Positions 62,425 through 64,000 of a DNA stretch of 64,000 nt are shown here, piece by piece; positions within the stretch are counted from its first letter, which is position 1, and the number at the start of each line of letters is the position of its first letter. This DNA is from JBEVJK01 sp963791325 (GTDB lineage: Bacteria; Pseudomonadota; Alphaproteobacteria; Rhizobiales; Rhizobiaceae). The DNA is taken from positions 62,001-126,000 of the forward strand of contig CAWBRU010000002.1 of assembly GCA_963791325.1 (NCBI GenBank), read 5' to 3'. The notes below the pieces were generated by a model. The model was not told where the DNA came from and made no database searches. It worked only from the letters and a program-made list of their open reading frames with translations. Made by a program: the position numbers and the translations under genes.

Positions 62425-62451
62425 GCCCGAGGAAGGGGCGCTTCCTCGGGC
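62425..62451. terminator. 11-bp perfect stem-loop
   Basis: Arms GCCCGAGGAAG and CTTCCTCGGGC with a five-base loop (GGGCG). About 170 bp after the stop of the Gly/Lys-rich gene (leftward) and 117 bp before the monooxygenase. A strong intrinsic-terminator-like hairpin without a T-run. Confidence 0.5.
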
Positions 62452-62622
62452 CAGGCTCATCAAAGCACGTCCGCGAGGCCAAGCCAACGCTGCGGCTGCG
62501 CCAATGGTTCAGATCCGGTAAGGAGGAATGCAATGCCGATGCAGCTCTGGCGGCAGGATCTCTATGGCGCGACGCCGTCGATGCGGTGGCCTCTCGTTCG
62601 AAAGGCTTTCGGGAAAGGCTTC

Positions 62623-63414
62623 TCAACGGAAGCCGATGACGACGCCGGCAGAATTGAGACGACATTGGATGCGAGCCTGGCGGGTCTCGCGTGGATATCT
62701 GATCGAGACACCGATGGGCGCGACATAGAAGCCGGTACCGCGCCGCACCGGCCCGAGGCCTCCCACGGACACCCGCAGCGCTCCCAGCGGCTGCGCCGCC
62801 ACGGTTATCGCCTGCCGGCAAGCGCTCACGGGCGAGTTGTCCGAAGGCGCCAGCAGATCGAATGTTCCCTGAAGAGCCAGTTCGATCGCGTGCCGCGCCT
62901 GCGGCAGATCGGCGGCACGCTCCGGGCGCAACCGTCCCGGCAACGAAACGCGTTGGGATCCGGCGCGGTGGACGGGAGCGTAGACCCCCGGCCTCGCGAT
63001 GGCGAAAATTCCGAGCTTGGCTGGACCGGCCATTGCCGCATCGGCTGGTGGACCGGAGGCTCGGAAAGAAGCGCCGCTGCCGGGCGGTGAGGCTGAGCTT
63101 GCGGCGCCCTTATTGGACGAGCCCTTACCGCTCGCGCCTTTCTGGCCGGCACCCGCGGAGCCGGATTTGCCGGGTCCGCCATCGGAGCCTTTGCCCGCGG
63201 AGGCGCCGCCTTTTGCCTTGCCGTTGCCGCCCGACGGCGCGCCACTCGCCGGGCCACCGCCTTTGTCGCCGCCCTTCCCCGACTTGCCGTCTCCACCACC
63301 CTTCGAGCTCGACCCGGCATGATCGCCCTTGCCAAAGGCAGTGTGGTCGATCGGAACGACCGGAACGGCTGCTATGACGAACCCGAGGATCGTCGTCAAA
63401 ATGATCCGCTGCAT
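62623..63414 (-). CDS. Secreted Gly/Ser/Lys-rich protein, hypothetical
   Basis: 263 residues. A signal peptide (QRIILTTILGFVIAAVPVVPI) is followed by ~90 residues of Gly/Ser/Lys/Ala low complexity (KGGGDGKSGKGGDKGGG...). A more ordinary C-terminal domain of ~120 residues follows, with LALQGTFDLLAP and CRQAITVAAQPLGALRV. ATG 63414 has GGAG nine bases upstream. The low-complexity part suggests a flexible, positively charged periplasmic or surface linker. Function unknown. Confidence 0.6.
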   Translation of the reverse strand: MQRIILTTILGFVIAAVPVVPIDHTAFGKGDHAGSSSKGGGDGKSGKGGDKGGGPASGAPSGGNGKAKGGASAGKGSDGGPGKSGSAGAGQKGASGKGSSNKGAASSASPPGSGASFRASGPPADAAMAGPAKLGIFAIARPGVYAPVHRAGSQRVSLPGRLRPERAADLPQARHAIELALQGTFDLLAPSDNSPVSACRQAITVAAQPLGALRVSVGGLGPVRRGTGFYVAPIGVSIRYPRETRQARIQCRLNSAGVVIGFR

Positions 63415-63645
63415 GACGAAACTCCAGTCGATCACCGTGGGGCTCGGCAACGACCTGCGCAACTGATCGAACGGCGGAACAGCATGCCAAGGCTCCCCCT
63501 TCGGAGGGGCGGCAGCCTCAAAAGTCGTAGGCAGACGACCGCCAACGCCCGATCGCCGCTTAGCTGCTGCGGTCCCCGGTCGTGCGGTGCGTTGGCTGGT
63601 TTGTTCCCTACGCCGGAATGTTCGCCGGGTTCCAGGCTGCGCCGG

Positions 63646-64000
63646 CTACTTTGGTGCTGCGGCCGCCGTCTCGCCGGGCGGCAAGATACGGAACGTGAAG
63701 CTCGACACCTTTTCTCCAGGTCCGAACGGTCCGGGGACTTTGTTGCTGACCGGCTTCAAACTCTGCAGGAAAGCCGTGATCGCCTGAACATCGCCCGCGG
63801 TCAACTGCGCAAACGCATGCCAAGGCATGATCGGCGCCAGGATACGGCCGTCGGGACGGACGCCGGTTTGGAGCGCAGCGACGATCTGCTTCGCGCTCCA
63901 GCTGCCGATCCCGGTCTCCTTGTCGGGCGTGATATTCGGCGCGACAAACACACCGAGGCCGGGAATCTCGAAGCCGACATCCGAGCCGCCGAGAAAGCGC
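63646..64000 (-). CDS. Cytochrome c, C-terminal part (truncated by window)
   Basis: The minus-strand frame is open to the window edge, so the heme-binding CxxCH lies outside. Visible: FLGGSDVGFEIPGLGVFVAPNITPDKETGIG, IVAALQTGVRPDGR, the axial-methionine segment LAPIMPWHAFAQLTAGD and VQAITAFLQSLKPV. This is the typical tail of the periplasmic cytochrome c subunit that accompanies membrane-bound alcohol, aldehyde or nicotinate-type dehydrogenases. The partner dehydrogenase would be further right. Confidence 0.8.
   Translation of the reverse strand, partial: RFLGGSDVGFEIPGLGVFVAPNITPDKETGIGSWSAKQIVAALQTGVRPDGRILAPIMPWHAFAQLTAGDVQAITAFLQSLKPVSNKVPGPFGPGEKVSSFTFRILPPGETAAAAPK

Larger units (their letters stand above)
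62309..62622. other. 314-bp gap with two strong stem-loops
   Basis: No gene I can support. It separates the monooxygenase start from the stop of the Gly/Lys-rich protein upstream on the same strand. It contains perfect inverted repeats at 62358-62398 and 62425-62451. Confidence 0.6.

Overview
The window looks like one chromosomal stretch of a high-GC alphaproteobacterium, most likely a member of the Hyphomicrobiales (Rhizobiales). Reasons: third codon positions are almost always G or C; genes are tightly packed with many ATGA start/stop overlaps; there are many sugar and peptide ABC transporters; and DUF2934, a LigC-type DNA ligase and an AGAGC-type palindromic intergenic repeat of the kind scattered through rhizobial genomes are present. 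I see no tRNA, rRNA, CRISPR array, integrase or insertion sequence. Genus and species cannot be set from the sequence alone.

Layout. 1-7.0 kb: 3' part of an SLC13/RCK anion permease, then a seven-gene Mrp/Mbh-type cation/proton antiporter operon ending in a double-length MrpD-like protein. 7.0-11.2 kb: an RND efflux pump and its adaptor (one frameshift in the pump). 11.6-16.6 kb: a xylose-type ABC transporter (xylFGH) divergent from its LacI regulator. 16.6-23.7 kb: a stand-alone CYP102-like P450, small proteins, a substrate-binding protein without a signal peptide coupled to a cupin, an AspH-like dioxygenase, a secreted Cys-repeat protein and a TerB-like protein. 24.1-31.7 kb: a hexuronate-type locus (uxuA, a complete ABC importer, GntR regulator, SDR). 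31.7-35.4 kb: a third sugar ABC transporter with an SDR. 35.6-39.5 kb: DUF2934, a CofD/YvcK-like protein, LigC and a GntR-SIS fusion. 39.5-44.8 kb: a dppABCDF peptide transporter operon broken by roughly 29 single-base frameshifts. 45-50 kb: DUF924, an acyl-CoA ligase (two frameshifts), gph and pgi (one frameshift). 50.1-53.4 kb: a MocR regulator paired with an MttB-family methyltransferase. 53.4-59.6 kb: serine hydrolase, GyrI-like protein, aldonate dehydratase (IlvD/Edd), CoxG-like protein, methyltransferase and GNAT. 59.6-64 kb: an ATPase remnant, several tiny membrane or hypothetical genes, a flavin monooxygenase, a Gly/Lys-rich secreted protein and the C-terminal part of a cytochrome c.

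How it fits together. Three separate sugar importers, mannonate dehydratase, an arabonate/xylonate-type dehydratase and two SDRs point to scavenging of plant-derived pentoses and uronic acids. The Mrp operon next to an SLC13 transporter suggests sodium cycling that could power anion uptake. The frameshifts are concentrated in 39.5-48.6 kb, while flanking genes read cleanly. That favours a local consensus-quality problem or very recent decay over old pseudogenes. The least explained features are the fused antiporter subunit, the signal-less binding protein with its cupin, the GntR-SIS fusion, the Cys-repeat protein and the orphan P450 with Trp in the heme-tuning position.
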